A stretch of DNA of 64,000 nt, from contig CP138906.1 of the NCBI GenBank assembly GCA_033977085.1, positions 2,542,001-2,606,000 on the forward strand, read 5' to 3'. A model generated the notes under the pieces. That model had not been told where the DNA came from. It did no database searches and worked only from the letters and a program-made list of their open reading frames with translations. The position numbers and the translations under genes were made by a program. How positions within the stretch are numbered: the stretch's first letter is position 1; each line of letters starts with the position of its first letter. Origin of the DNA: Apirhabdus apintestini (GTDB taxonomy: Bacteria > Pseudomonadota > Gammaproteobacteria > Enterobacterales > Enterobacteriaceae). Shown here piece by piece: positions 8,917-18,777 of this stretch.

Positions 8917-9594
8917 CACGCAACGACATTAACAATTACCAGAAAGCGTCTGTTGAGCGTACCAACCCGCAAAACGCCTGGGTGACGCTAGCAGCAGTTC
9001 CACGCAGATCTTACCTGGGAAATACCGCCGACTTACACCATCGCAAAGCCGTTGGGTTCGTTCGTTGCTGAACCACTGGGGCGGCATGTACGGTGGCAGC
9101 GGAACAGAGCACCTTTCTGGTGGCGGTGGTATGTGGTCAATGATATTGACCGGCTGGACTGGCGAGCAGCAGGAGCGGATCGCTACCGTGCTGTCTGGTC
9201 TGCGTAAAATTGGCTATACCGGCGATGCGTTGTTTGAGCAGGCGAAAGCCATCATCTGGCCGAAGAAATCACTTTCTGACCTGATCGGCAACGCCGGGGA
9301 TCAAGAGGAAGCTGCATTCATGGAGGCTATCATCCTGAAGTCCTTCAAGCCGGGTAATCCCGTGTATGAGATAGGGAAGGACTATTACACTGGCGGAAAA
9401 CCATCAATGGCATGGCACGATGGATGCAGTATTACTACGCGCCGTTTCTGACCGAAAAGCAATGTATTGACCGTGTGCGCTGGTGTATTGAGTTGTTTAA
9501 TTCTGCTGTCTTCTTCACGTTAAAAGATGAATTTGGCTTCGAAAATGCAAAAACTTGCGAAAAAGACTTGAAAACGAGTTTTGAAACTGCATAA
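8913..9594 (+). pseudogene. Probable late antiterminator (Q position), frameshifted
   Basis: ATG 8913 overlaps the rusA stop. Pieces in three frames join into MTRNDINNYQKASVERTNPQ...WVDASSSTQILPGKYRRLTP, then SLLNHWGGMYGGSGTEHLSG, and finally ARWMQYYYAPFLTEKQCIDR through to KTSFETA. Breaks lie near 8985 and 9415. LLNHWGGMYGG resembles the opening of phage antitermination Q proteins. The location (after rusA, before a terminator and the lysis genes) is where Q lies. The identification rests mainly on position. Confidence 0.5.
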
Positions 9595-9676
9595 TTCAGA
9601 TATGCTCGGACGTCAAAGGCGAAAGAGCTTACCCACCAGCGGAGATGCCTTGCGCGGAGCGGTGTGAACCACATTT

Positions 9677-9705
9677 AAGCCCTTGCAGAAATGCAGGGGC
9701 TTTTT
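9677..9705 (+). terminator. Terminator upstream of the tRNA and lysis genes
   Basis: AAGCCC-TTGCA-GAAA-TGCA-GGGGCTT followed by five Ts. Lies where a Q-dependent late operon would have its early terminator. Confidence 0.75.
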
Positions 9706-9712
9706 GCATTCA

Positions 9713-9787
9713 GGGTCAGAAGCACAGAGGTTGTGAGATCGGCTGTTAACCGATTGGTCGAAGGTTCGAATCCTTCCTGTCCCGCCA
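9713..9787 (+). tRNA. tRNA-Asn (anticodon GUU), phage-encoded
   Basis: All arms can be laid out over 75 nt. Acceptor GGGTCAG pairs with CTGTCCC with one T-T mismatch. D arm GCAC...GTGA. Anticodon stem ATCGG/CCGAT with loop CTGTTAA (anticodon GTT). Variable TGGTC. T arm GAAGG-TTCGAAT-CCTTC. Discriminator G and an encoded CCA. It lies between two terminators in the lysis leader, so it is read with the late transcript. Confidence 0.85.
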
Positions 9788-9837
9788 AATACCTACCAGG
9801 ACCATAAGAGCAAAAGCTCAACGCACTACCCTCTATT

Positions 9838-9861
9838 GCCCACCGCGCCGTGGGCTTTTTT
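9838..9861 (+). terminator. Terminator-like hairpin before the holin
   Basis: GCCCAC-CGCGCC-GTGGGC followed by six Ts, about 110 bases before the holin start. Confidence 0.7.
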
Positions 9862-9969
9862 ATTGCAGGCCGCAGATATCATTTTCAGATGCCATGTAGC
9901 AATCAGAGTCTGACGGCCTTTCCCCTACAAACACACACAGCACCATCCGGAAAATCGGAGGTGAGGCCT

Positions 9970-10293
9970 ATGAAAATGCCATACAAACAAGATTTCATCG
10001 CTGCGCTACTTGCCGCCAAGGAGCAGGGTATTGGTGCAATGCTGGCTTTTATCATGGCGTATCTGCGTGGTCGCTATAACGGCGGCGCGGTAACAAAAAC
10101 GCTAATTGATGCGCTGATGTGCGCGATGATTGCCTGGTTCGTTCGTGACCTTCTGGACTTTATCGGCCTGAGCAGCAACCTCGCCTACATAGCCAGCGTC
10201 TTTATTGGATACATCGGCACCGATTCGATCGGCAATCTGATTAAAAAACTTGCAGCAAAAAAGGCGGGAGTTGACGATGCAAACCAGTCCTGA
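9970..10293 (+). CDS. S: Holin, lambda S type
   Basis: Start at ATG 9970 with GGAGGTGAG just upstream gives 107 aa. The protein opens MKMPYKQDFIAALLAAKEQG, matching lambda S closely, including the two start methionines (MKM) that in lambda give the S107 antiholin and S105 holin. Three membrane helices: IGAMLAFIMAYL, LIDALMCAMIAWFV and LAYIASVFIGYIG. It forms the inner-membrane holes that release endolysin. Overlaps the endolysin gene by 17 bases. Confidence 0.95.
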   Translation: MKMPYKQDFIAALLAAKEQGIGAMLAFIMAYLRGRYNGGAVTKTLIDALMCAMIAWFVRDLLDFIGLSSNLAYIASVFIGYIGTDSIGNLIKKLAAKKAGVDDANQS

Positions 10294-10726
10294 CGGAATT
10301 GCTCTGATAAAAAAATTTGAAGGTTGTCGGCTGACTGCTTACCCCGACCCCGGAACGGGAGATGCGCCGTGGACCATCGGCTATGGCTGGACCCATCCGG
10401 TTGACGGAAAGCCAGTAAAGCGCGGTATGACTATCGACCAGCAAACCGCTGACAGGCTTCTGAAAACAGGGCTTGTTGGTTATGAGAATGACGTGCTGAA
10501 AGTTGTCAGGGTGAAGCTGACACAAGGCCAGTTCGATGCCCTGGTGTCGTTCACGTATAACCTCGGTGCGCGGTCATTGTCGACATCGACTCTCCTGCGA
10601 AAACTCAACGCCGGAGATTACGCTGGTGCAGCCGATGAGTTCCTGCGCTGGAATAAAGCTGGTGGGAAGGTGCTGAATGGGCTGACACGTCGGCGGGAGG
10701 CAGAGCGGGCTCTGTTCCTGTCATGA
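10277..10726 (+). CDS. Endolysin, GH24 lysozyme (R)
   Basis: 149 aa. Catalytic Glu in IALIKKFEGCR, Asp/Thr in PGTGDAPWTIGYGWTHPV, and the family block LTQGQFDALVSFTYNLG. No signal peptide or SAR helix is visible, so export depends on the holin. Lies between S and Rz as in lambda and P22-type cassettes. Confidence 0.93.
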   Translation: MQTSPDGIALIKKFEGCRLTAYPDPGTGDAPWTIGYGWTHPVDGKPVKRGMTIDQQTADRLLKTGLVGYENDVLKVVRVKLTQGQFDALVSFTYNLGARSLSTSTLLRKLNAGDYAGAADEFLRWNKAGGKVLNGLTRRREAERALFLS

Positions 10727-11017
10727 TTAGCGCACTGGTTAAGCGTTACTGGCTGCAGTTGCTGGTGCTGGCGTTAATCGGCGCACTGGCTTTCTTCGTG
10801 AACCACTACCGCGACAACGCCATCACTTACAGAGACCAGCGCGATAAGGCCACTGAGAAACTCCTCCTGGCGACCGCCACCATTAAAGACATGCAGACCC
10901 GCCAGCGTGATGTCGCTGCACTGGATGCCAAATACACCGGAGAACTGGCTGTCAACAACGGGTAAAAAGTGATCCACTTACCGTCACCACCAACGGTCTA
11001 ATATTGATCCACCTTGC

Positions 11018-11795
11018 TTACTCAGGATTAGCTTCCGCTATAACCCCGGCCTTTCGTTTCTGCTTCAGTCGATAGCTCTCTCCTTTTATCTGGACTACGT
11101 GTGAGTGATGTAAGATCCGGTCCAGCATTGCCGATGTCAGGGCTGCATCACCCGCGAACGTCTGGTCCCACTGCCCGAACGGCAGGTTAGAGGTCAGGAT
11201 CATCGCGCTCTTTTCGTAACGTTTGGCAATGACCTGGAAGAACAGCTTTGCCTCTTCCTGGCTGAACGGCAGATAGCCTATTTCGTCGATGATGAGCAGT
11301 TTGGGGGCCATGACACCGCGATTGAGTGTCGTTTTGTAACGCCCCTGACGCTGGGAAGTCGACAACTGTAACAGCAGGTCCGCTGCTGTTGTGAAGCGAA
11401 CCTTGATGCCCGCCCGTACTGCCTCGTAGCCCATGGCTATCGCCAGATGTGTTTTCCCCACGCCCGAGGGGCCCAGCAACACGATGTTTTCGTTACGTTC
11501 GATGAAGCTCAGGGAACGCAGCGACTGGATTTGCTTCTGAGGTGCGCCGGTGGCGAAGGTGAAGTCGTATTCCTCGAACGTCTTCACCGCCGGGAAGGCT
11601 GCCATCCGCGTGTACATCGCCTGTTTACGCTGATGCCGGGCCAGTTTCTCCTCATGTAGCAGGTGCTCCAGGAAGTCCATATAGCTCCATTCCTGATCCA
11701 CTGCCTGTTGCGACAGTGCCGGCGCCGCGCCGATAAGGCTGTCCAGCTGGGCTGTTCAGCAAGCACCATCAGCCGTTGATGTTGTAGTTCGACCA

Positions 11796-11799
<4 letters not shown>
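11018..11799 (-). pseudogene. istB: IstB helper ATPase, copy 1 (N-terminal frameshift)
   Basis: Main body from QEWSYMDFLEHLLHEEKLAR onward. Walker A is LLGPSGVGKTHLA, Walker B LLIIDEIGYLPFS. The C-terminus is KRKAGVIAEANPE. The true start MMVELQHQRLMVLAEQ lies at 11799. The two parts are out of frame because GAGCTG reads GGCTG near 11752. IstB is the AAA+ regulator that brings IstA transposase to target DNA. Confidence 0.85.
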
Positions 11800-12816
<1,017 letters not shown>

Positions 12817-12908
12817 AAGCTCCCCTGTATTCAGAGGAGCAGATTAACCCTGGATCAGTTTTCAACCGCTGGGGTGGATCAGTTTTGCACCGTTGGTAAC
12901 ACTGGCTG

Positions 12909-13094
12909 ATGCGAAAGAAACCATTGAGCGTCTGCATAGCGATGTCATTGCTGGCCGTAAGCGGCTGCAAGTCGCCGCCACCTGTGCAAAGTCAACGACC
13001 GGAGCCAGCAGCATGGGCGATGGAGAAAGCCCAAGACTTACAGCAGATGCTGAACTCAATTATTACCGTCTCCGAAGTGGAATCGACAGGATAA
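12909..13094 (+). CDS. Rz1: Spanin lipoprotein Rz1
   Basis: 61 aa, embedded in the +1 frame of Rz: MRKKPLSVCIAMSLLAVSGC with a clear lipobox (LAVSGC), then the proline-rich KSPPPVQSQRPEP. The IS stops 8 bases before its ATG, so Rz1 is intact while Rz is split, and the IS may have removed its ribosome site. Rz1 is the outer-membrane half of the spanin pair. Confidence 0.9.
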   Translation: MRKKPLSVCIAMSLLAVSGCKSPPPVQSQRPEPAAWAMEKAQDLQQMLNSIITVSEVESTG

Positions 13095-13178
13095 CCGCGC
13101 AGGTTAACTACCTGCAGGAATACATCAGGACGCAATGCCTGAAATAATTTTTTGCAAATCACAAAGTCAATTTAATGA

Positions 13179-13201
13179 GCCTCGCGATGCGGGGCTTTTT
13201 A
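13179..13201 (+). terminator. Terminator after the lysis genes
   Basis: GCCTCGC-GAT-GCGGGGC followed by TTTTT, just after the Rz stop. Confidence 0.8.
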
Positions 13202-13343
13202 TGTCCGCAGTAAACGCGCATCTCACGCGCATATTAACGAGAGCCTTTCAGTAAGCGAGCCTGAGAAATGCCGTTATAGGTGGCGACCTCTCTCGGGCGG
13301 CTTTTCTGTGAGACAGGCTCACTTTCTAAAAGGTAAAGACGCT

Positions 13344-13862
13344 ATGAATAATCCGTCAGTTATTCCGGCCTTCGACTTCCGCGAAATGGTCACGACCCTC
13401 GACAACAAGATAATCACCACATCACTCAAGGTGGCGGATTACTTTGGCAAGCGACACAAAGACGTTTTGCGTGCCATACGTAACCTGAAATGCTCCGATG
13501 ACTTCACCCAGCGCAATTTTGCGCCCATTGATTTCATTGATAAAAATGGCGATGTTCAGCCTATGTATAACATCACCCGCGACGGATGCATGATGCTAGT
13601 GATGGGATTCACTGGCAAAACAGCTGCCGCAGTGAAGGAGTGTTACATCAATGCCTTCAACTGGATGGCCGAGCAGCTAAACCGGCGCATGGCGATGGGT
13701 GAAGAATTGCAGCATCGCTACGCCATCAAAGAAACGCGCTCAAAGCTGAAAGGCACGATCGGAAGCCGTTTGATGAACGAGCGGAAGAAAGAGAAGCGCG
13801 TCCTGGAGCTCGAACATGAGCACATCATGCAGGTAACGCAGCCGGAATTACTTATTGGCTGA
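13344..13862 (+). CDS. rha: Rha-family phage regulatory protein
   Basis: 172 aa from ATG 13344 (AAAGGTAAAGACG upstream). The Rha domain is clear: ITTSLKVADYFGKRHKDVLR...NFAPIDFIDKNGDVQPMYNITRDGCMMLVMGFTGKTA. Rha proteins interfere with growth in hosts lacking IHF and are common between lysis and terminase genes. The C-terminal third is a charged helix. Confidence 0.85.
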   Translation: MNNPSVIPAFDFREMVTTLDNKIITTSLKVADYFGKRHKDVLRAIRNLKCSDDFTQRNFAPIDFIDKNGDVQPMYNITRDGCMMLVMGFTGKTAAAVKECYINAFNWMAEQLNRRMAMGEELQHRYAIKETRSKLKGTIGSRLMNERKKEKRVLELEHEHIMQVTQPELLIG

Positions 13863-13922
13863 TCGCGGCATTACAGAAGCCCTTCATTGAGGGGCTTCGA
13901 TAATGGAGCACTGGAATTATTC

Positions 13923-14543
13923 ATGAACAGACCACACCCACCAGCGCATTTTACGATGCCACCTGACCCGAAGCCGTACATCAGCATTATGCCCGCTAAT
14001 GACGTTGGCGAGTGGCTGAATCAGCACATCCTGAGCGATGAGGGTGACCTCTACAACCATGACCACCAGCATTTGCTTGAAGCGGATCTGTGCTTTCTCT
14101 GGGCGTCTAACGCTTTCGAGAAGAAAGGGCGTTCCGTGCTGGGGCAGGCGGAAGAAGTGGCAATGCGGGCTGGAGGCTGGCAGAAAGCGCGGATGGAGCA
14201 GCAGATGTATGAATGGTTCGGCAGGGTGCCGCAGTTCATCATCACGCTGGCCGCTGATTACTGCTCGCAATGTTCCGATCTGGAATTCTGTGCGCTGATA
14301 GAGCACGAGCTTTATCACATCTGCCAGGCGACAGATGAATTTGGCGCGCCGAAGTTCACGCAGGAAGGGCAGCCAAAGCTGAAGCTGCGCGGCCATGACG
14401 TGGAAGAGTTTGTGGGCGTGGTTCGCCGTTACGGTGCAAGCCGGGACGTGCAGGAAATGATTGATGCGGCGAATCAGCCAGCGGAGGTTGCTCATCTCGA
14501 TATTGCCAGAGCGTGCGGGACGTGCATGCTGCGACTGGCTTAA
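13923..14543 (+). CDS. Putative phage metallopeptidase-domain protein
   Basis: About 206 aa. A zinc-protease-like HExxH is visible in CALIEHELYHICQA, and a downstream acidic/histidine segment (LRGHDVEEFVGVVRRY) could supply a third ligand. This matches the putative phage metallopeptidase family found just before terS in many enterobacterial phages. ATG 13923 is preferred, but an in-frame start at 13887 (MRGFDNGAL) is possible. Substrate unknown. Confidence 0.65.
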   Translation: MNRPHPPAHFTMPPDPKPYISIMPANDVGEWLNQHILSDEGDLYNHDHQHLLEADLCFLWASNAFEKKGRSVLGQAEEVAMRAGGWQKARMEQQMYEWFGRVPQFIITLAADYCSQCSDLEFCALIEHELYHICQATDEFGAPKFTQEGQPKLKLRGHDVEEFVGVVRRYGASRDVQEMIDAANQPAEVAHLDIARACGTCMLRLA

Positions 14544-14574
14544 ATACTGGACTGTATAAGACGAATGGTGATTT

Positions 14575-15048
14575 ATGGCTGCATTAAAACCTGATGTGAA
14601 AGCCTTCATCATTCAGTCGCTTGCGTGCTATGACACGCCATCGCAGGTGGTCGAGGCTGTCCAAAAAGAATTCGGGATCAAGATCACCCGCCAGCAGGCT
14701 GAATCTCACGACCCCACGAAGGCCAGCGGTAAGACGCTCGCCAAAAAGTGGATCGAGATGTTCCACGCGACGCGCGAACGGTTCCTGACCGAAACCAGCG
14801 ACATTCCGATCGCGAACAAATCCTATCGCCTCCGCGTGCTTGACCGCATGGCAACCAAAACCGAGGGGATGAAAAACTTCTCCCTGACGGCGCAGCTGAT
14901 TGAACAGGCCGCGAAAGAGGTTGGCGACGCTTACACCAATAAGCTGAAGGTTGAAAGCACTGGCAAGGATGGCGGCCCGATCAAGACCGAGACGACCAAC
15001 CTCACCGCAGATCAGGCCGCAGAGATTTACCGCAAGATGATGGGGTGA
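14575..15048 (+). CDS. Terminase small subunit (DUF2280), helper phage
   Basis: 157 aa. HTH-like N-terminal half (PSQVVEAVQKEFGIKITRQQ) and a conserved C-terminal half (SDIPIANKSYRLRVLDRMAT...GDAYTNKLKVESTGKDGGPI). Next to the large terminase, which it overlaps. It recognises the packaging site and recruits TerL. A diverged homologue is encoded by the nested satellite at 34406-34879. Confidence 0.88.
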   Translation: MAALKPDVKAFIIQSLACYDTPSQVVEAVQKEFGIKITRQQAESHDPTKASGKTLAKKWIEMFHATRERFLTETSDIPIANKSYRLRVLDRMATKTEGMKNFSLTAQLIEQAAKEVGDAYTNKLKVESTGKDGGPIKTETTNLTADQAAEIYRKMMG

Positions 15049-15050
15049 TC

Positions 15051-16673
15051 ATGCCTCTCCCGTTTGAATTCGATTTCAGAAACCCTGATTACCAGATGGT
15101 TTTTGAATGGCGGATGGAGCGCTTACAGCGCATTCGCCAGAACCCTGAAATGCTGCCAGCGCTAAAGCAGTTTTACCGCACCAACCCGGCACAGTTCATC
15201 ATCGACTGGGGTATGACTACTGACCCGCGTAACATCGATTATGGCCTGCCGGTCACCATCCCTTTTCTGCTGTTCCCGAAACAGGAAGAGTGGATTCACT
15301 GGATCATGGAGCGGCGCGAACGACTGGAGAACGGCATCACCGAAAAGAGCCGCGAAATGGGGCTCAGCTGGACGGCGATCGGGCTGGCCTGTTCGCTCTG
15401 CCTCTTCAACAAAGAAATGGTCATCGGCTTCGGCTCCCGTAAAGAGGAATACGTCGACAGCACCGGAGACCCGAAGGCGCTGTTCTGGAAGGCGCGCAAG
15501 TTCGTGGAAACGCTGCCCGTCGAGTTTCGCGGTTCGTGGGACGAGAAGAAGCACGCGCCGTACATGCGCGTTGAGTTTCCCGATACTGGCGCGGTCATCA
15601 AAGGCGAGGCTGGCGACAATATCGGTCGTGGTGACCGTACCACCCTCTACCTGGTGGATGAGGCTGCATTCCTCCAGCGTCCTCTGCTGATTGACGCGGC
15701 GCTGTCGCAAACCACCCGCTGCCGTATCGACCTGAGCTCGGTTAACGGCATGGCGAACCCGTTCGCGCAGAAGCGTCACGGCGGGAAGATACCGGTATTC
15801 ACATTCCACTGGCGAAATGACCCGCGCAAGGATGAAGAGTGGTATCGCAGGGAATGCGAGAAAATCGACAATCCGGTGGTGGTAGCGCAGGAACTTGACC
15901 TGAACTACAGCGCATCTGCGGAAGGCGTCCTGATCCCGTCCGATTGGGTACAGGCTGCCGTCGACGCTCATATTAAGCTGGGCATCCAGCCAACGGGCAA
16001 ACGCCTGGGCGCGATGGACGTCGCCGACGAAGGCCGGGACAAAAACGCCTTTTCGACCCGTCACGGCTTCCTCCTGGAGAACGTGCGGGAATGGTCCGGC
16101 GTGGGCAGCGACATTTACCAGTCCGTTGAGAAGGTCTTCGGCTTTTGCGAACAGGACAACCTCGAAGAATTTCGCTTCGACGAGGACGGCCTGGGCGCTG
16201 GCGTTCGCGGCGATGCACGCGCCATCAACGAACTGCGTAACGCTGCGCGCCGACCGTCAATACTCGCCACACCGTTTCGCGGTAGCGGCGCGGTGTTTGA
16301 TCCGGACGACGAAGCGGTGCGCGGCGACAACGGACAGGCCGCCCGCCTGAACAAGGACTTCTTTGCTAACGCCAAGGCCCAGAGCTGGTGGCAATTACGC
16401 AAGCTTTTCCAGAACACCTATCGCGCCGTGGTTGAGGGAATGGCCTACAACCCGGACGAAATTATCTCAATCAGCAGCGCCATGGCGAGCAAAGACAAAC
16501 TCATCATCGAGCTGTCGCAACCGACCTATTCCATTAACGGTGTGGGGAAAATCGTTGTTGATAAACAGCCTGACGGCACCAAGTCGCCGAACCTCGCCGA
16601 CTCGGTGATGATCAGCTACGCGCCAATGAATTCAGCCCTGAACATCTGGGAGCCGCTAGGGAGACAGGCCTGA
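15051..16673 (+). CDS. Terminase large subunit
   Basis: About 540 aa. ATPase half with LFPKQEEWIHWIMERRERLE...KSREMGLSWTAIGLA (Walker A-like) and TLYLVDEAAFLQRP (Walker B). The nuclease half carries acidic residues in LGAMDVADEGRDKNAF and FRFDEDGLGAGVRG. ATG 15051 follows GGGGTG; an upstream GTG at 15045 is an alternative. Cuts and translocates DNA into the prohead. Intact in this sequence. Confidence 0.92.
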   Translation: MPLPFEFDFRNPDYQMVFEWRMERLQRIRQNPEMLPALKQFYRTNPAQFIIDWGMTTDPRNIDYGLPVTIPFLLFPKQEEWIHWIMERRERLENGITEKSREMGLSWTAIGLACSLCLFNKEMVIGFGSRKEEYVDSTGDPKALFWKARKFVETLPVEFRGSWDEKKHAPYMRVEFPDTGAVIKGEAGDNIGRGDRTTLYLVDEAAFLQRPLLIDAALSQTTRCRIDLSSVNGMANPFAQKRHGGKIPVFTFHWRNDPRKDEEWYRRECEKIDNPVVVAQELDLNYSASAEGVLIPSDWVQAAVDAHIKLGIQPTGKRLGAMDVADEGRDKNAFSTRHGFLLENVREWSGVGSDIYQSVEKVFGFCEQDNLEEFRFDEDGLGAGVRGDARAINELRNAARRPSILATPFRGSGAVFDPDDEAVRGDNGQAARLNKDFFANAKAQSWWQLRKLFQNTYRAVVEGMAYNPDEIISISSAMASKDKLIIELSQPTYSINGVGKIVVDKQPDGTKSPNLADSVMISYAPMNSALNIWEPLGRQA

Positions 16674-18142
16674 TGGCACGAAACAAGCAAGCCTCTCAGC
16701 GAACGGCGCAGGCCACCGCTGATGGCTATGAAAACTTTGTCGCCCGCGTGGGGATGCAGACGCCTAACCAGCACTCAGCATCGACCTACCGGGCGAACTT
16801 CACCAGCCGCAACCGCATGCTGGTGGAATGGTCATATCGCGGATCGTGGGTTATCGGCGAAGCGGTCGACGCTATCCCGGACGATATGACCCGGAAAGGC
16901 ATTCGCATCACTTCGGAGATTGACGCCAAAGACCGTGGCACCCTCGAAGCGCAGCTGGATGAGTTGCAGGTCTGGGATGCGCTGAACGACGTGCTGAAAT
17001 GGTCGCGTCTCTATGGCGGCGCGGTTGGCTTCATCATGATTGAGGGGCAGGCACCAATGACCCCGCTGCGGCTCGAAACTATTGGAGAAGGCAAGTTTAA
17101 GGGCATTCTCCCGCTCGACCGCTGGATGATTAACCCGGTGCTGACCCGCCGCATTAAAGAGATGGGGCCGGATCTCGGCAAACCTGAGTTTTACGACGTG
17201 GTGACAACTGCAACGGGCATCCCGGCCTGGCGCATCCATCACAGCCGCCTGATTCGCTTCGATGGGGTGACGCTGCCATTCCAGCAGAAGATGACCGAAA
17301 ACGAATGGGGAATGTCGGTTGTAGAGCGTATCTGGGATCGGCTTACTGCGTTCGACAGCGCCACTGTCGGCGCGGCGCAGCTGGTCTATAAAGCGCATCT
17401 GCGCACCTACAGCGTGGAGAAGCTGCGCGAGCTTATAGCGCTTGGCGGCCCGGCGTTCGAGGCGCTGCTGAAGAACATCGACCTGATCCGCCAGTTCCAG
17501 AGCAATGAAGGCATGACGCTCATGGACTCGCGGGATAAGTTCGAAACCCACCAGTACAGCTTCAGTGGTCTGGATGACATTCTTTCGCAGTTCGCTGAGC
17601 AGATCAGCGGTGCCGTCGGCATCCCGCTGGTACGCCTGTTCGGTCAATCCCCGAAAGGCTTCTCTACTGGTGATGCTGACCTCGCCAACTATTACGACCG
17701 GGTGAGCTCATTGCAGGAGCGACGCTTACGGCTGCCGATGCGCCGGATACTGGACATTATGCACCGCTCTGAACTCGGCAAGCCGCTGCCGGACGATTTC
17801 ACGTTTGAGTTTAACCCGCTATGGCAAATGTCTGACGTTGACCGCTCAACGGTGGCCGTAAACACCACCACCGCGATCAGCACCGCGCTGGGCGACGGAT
17901 TGATGACGCGTAAGGCGGCGATGACCGACCTGCGCGAAAACTCTGACGTCACCGGCATCGGGGCATCCATTACCGACGAGGATATCGAGAATGCCGAAGA
18001 CGAAGCGCCGCCAGGCATCGGCGAACTTGGCGACAAACCGCCAGAGCCGCCAGGCGGAGATCCGATATCGAACGAGCCTACGGCAGATAGCGCGGGCGGT
18101 CGGGGATATCGTAAATGGTCGCTACGATGGTTCAAACGATAG
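16673..18142 (+). CDS. Portal protein (DUF1073 / Mu gp29-like)
   Basis: 489 aa. Central DUF1073 features (SYRGSWVIGEAVDAIPDDMT, QFAEQISGAVGIPLVRLFGQ, SPKGFSTGDADLANYYDRVS). Starts on the TerL stop (TGATGG). The last ~50 codons (proline/glycine rich, then WSLRWFKR) overlap the next gene by about 150 bases in another frame; both readings look coding. Forms the head vertex ring through which DNA passes. Confidence 0.88.
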   Translation: MARNKQASQRTAQATADGYENFVARVGMQTPNQHSASTYRANFTSRNRMLVEWSYRGSWVIGEAVDAIPDDMTRKGIRITSEIDAKDRGTLEAQLDELQVWDALNDVLKWSRLYGGAVGFIMIEGQAPMTPLRLETIGEGKFKGILPLDRWMINPVLTRRIKEMGPDLGKPEFYDVVTTATGIPAWRIHHSRLIRFDGVTLPFQQKMTENEWGMSVVERIWDRLTAFDSATVGAAQLVYKAHLRTYSVEKLRELIALGGPAFEALLKNIDLIRQFQSNEGMTLMDSRDKFETHQYSFSGLDDILSQFAEQISGAVGIPLVRLFGQSPKGFSTGDADLANYYDRVSSLQERRLRLPMRRILDIMHRSELGKPLPDDFTFEFNPLWQMSDVDRSTVAVNTTTAISTALGDGLMTRKAAMTDLRENSDVTGIGASITDEDIENAEDEAPPGIGELGDKPPEPPGGDPISNEPTADSAGGRGYRKWSLRWFKR

Positions 18143-18763
18143 CGTCACCGAAATAATGGATGCGCTGGAGCGCTACAGCGAAATCATCACCCCTGGGCGA
18201 CGAAGGTAGCTGAGAACTTCACCGCAGACATAGCGCGCCAGAATGAAAAGCAGTGGCGTCAACACAGCCGGAACATCAGCGCAGAGCCGCGCAACATGGT
18301 TGACCGCGCCCCGGTAGGCCAGGTGATGAAATCCATCGTCGCCGAGCAAATTAAGTACATCAAATCGCTGCCTCTTGAGGCCGCCGATCGGGTGTATGAC
18401 ATTCAGAACAAAGCCATCGAGGCCGTTGTGACTGGTGGCCGCGCTGAGCCATTCGCGAAAGAGATAGCGGCGTCAGGTGACGTGTCACGCTCGCGAGCGA
18501 ACCTTATCGCCCGTACCGAGCTTGGACGCGCAACCGGTGCTCTGGATCAAGCGCGTGCGTTGTCAATCGGTTCGAATGGTTATATCTGGCGTACAGCCGA
18601 AGATGGCGATGTCCGGCATTCTCATCGAGAGATGGAAGGGAAGTTTGTCGAATGGGGCCGACCTCCAACGCTTGACGGCATGACCGGTCATGCTGGCGAG
18701 CTCCCGAACTGCCGCTGTTACAAAGAGATTGTCTTCCCCAACCCTCATTCTTATCTCGCCTGA
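17991..18763 (+). pseudogene. Minor head / head morphogenesis protein (Mu F-like), frameshifted
   Basis: Opens MPKTKRRQASANLATNRQSR and runs to YSEIITP. It then changes frame near 18190 (CACCCCTGGG, a C run with CCTGG) and continues WATKVAENFTADIARQNEKQ. The conserved Mu F core follows: RSRANLIARTELGRATG...NGYIWRTAEDGDVRHSHREM...NCRCYKEIVFP. About 257 aa when repaired. Starts inside the portal gene. Minor capsid component present in few copies per virion. Confidence 0.75.
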
Positions 18764-18777
18764 ATCGCAGGTAAAAC

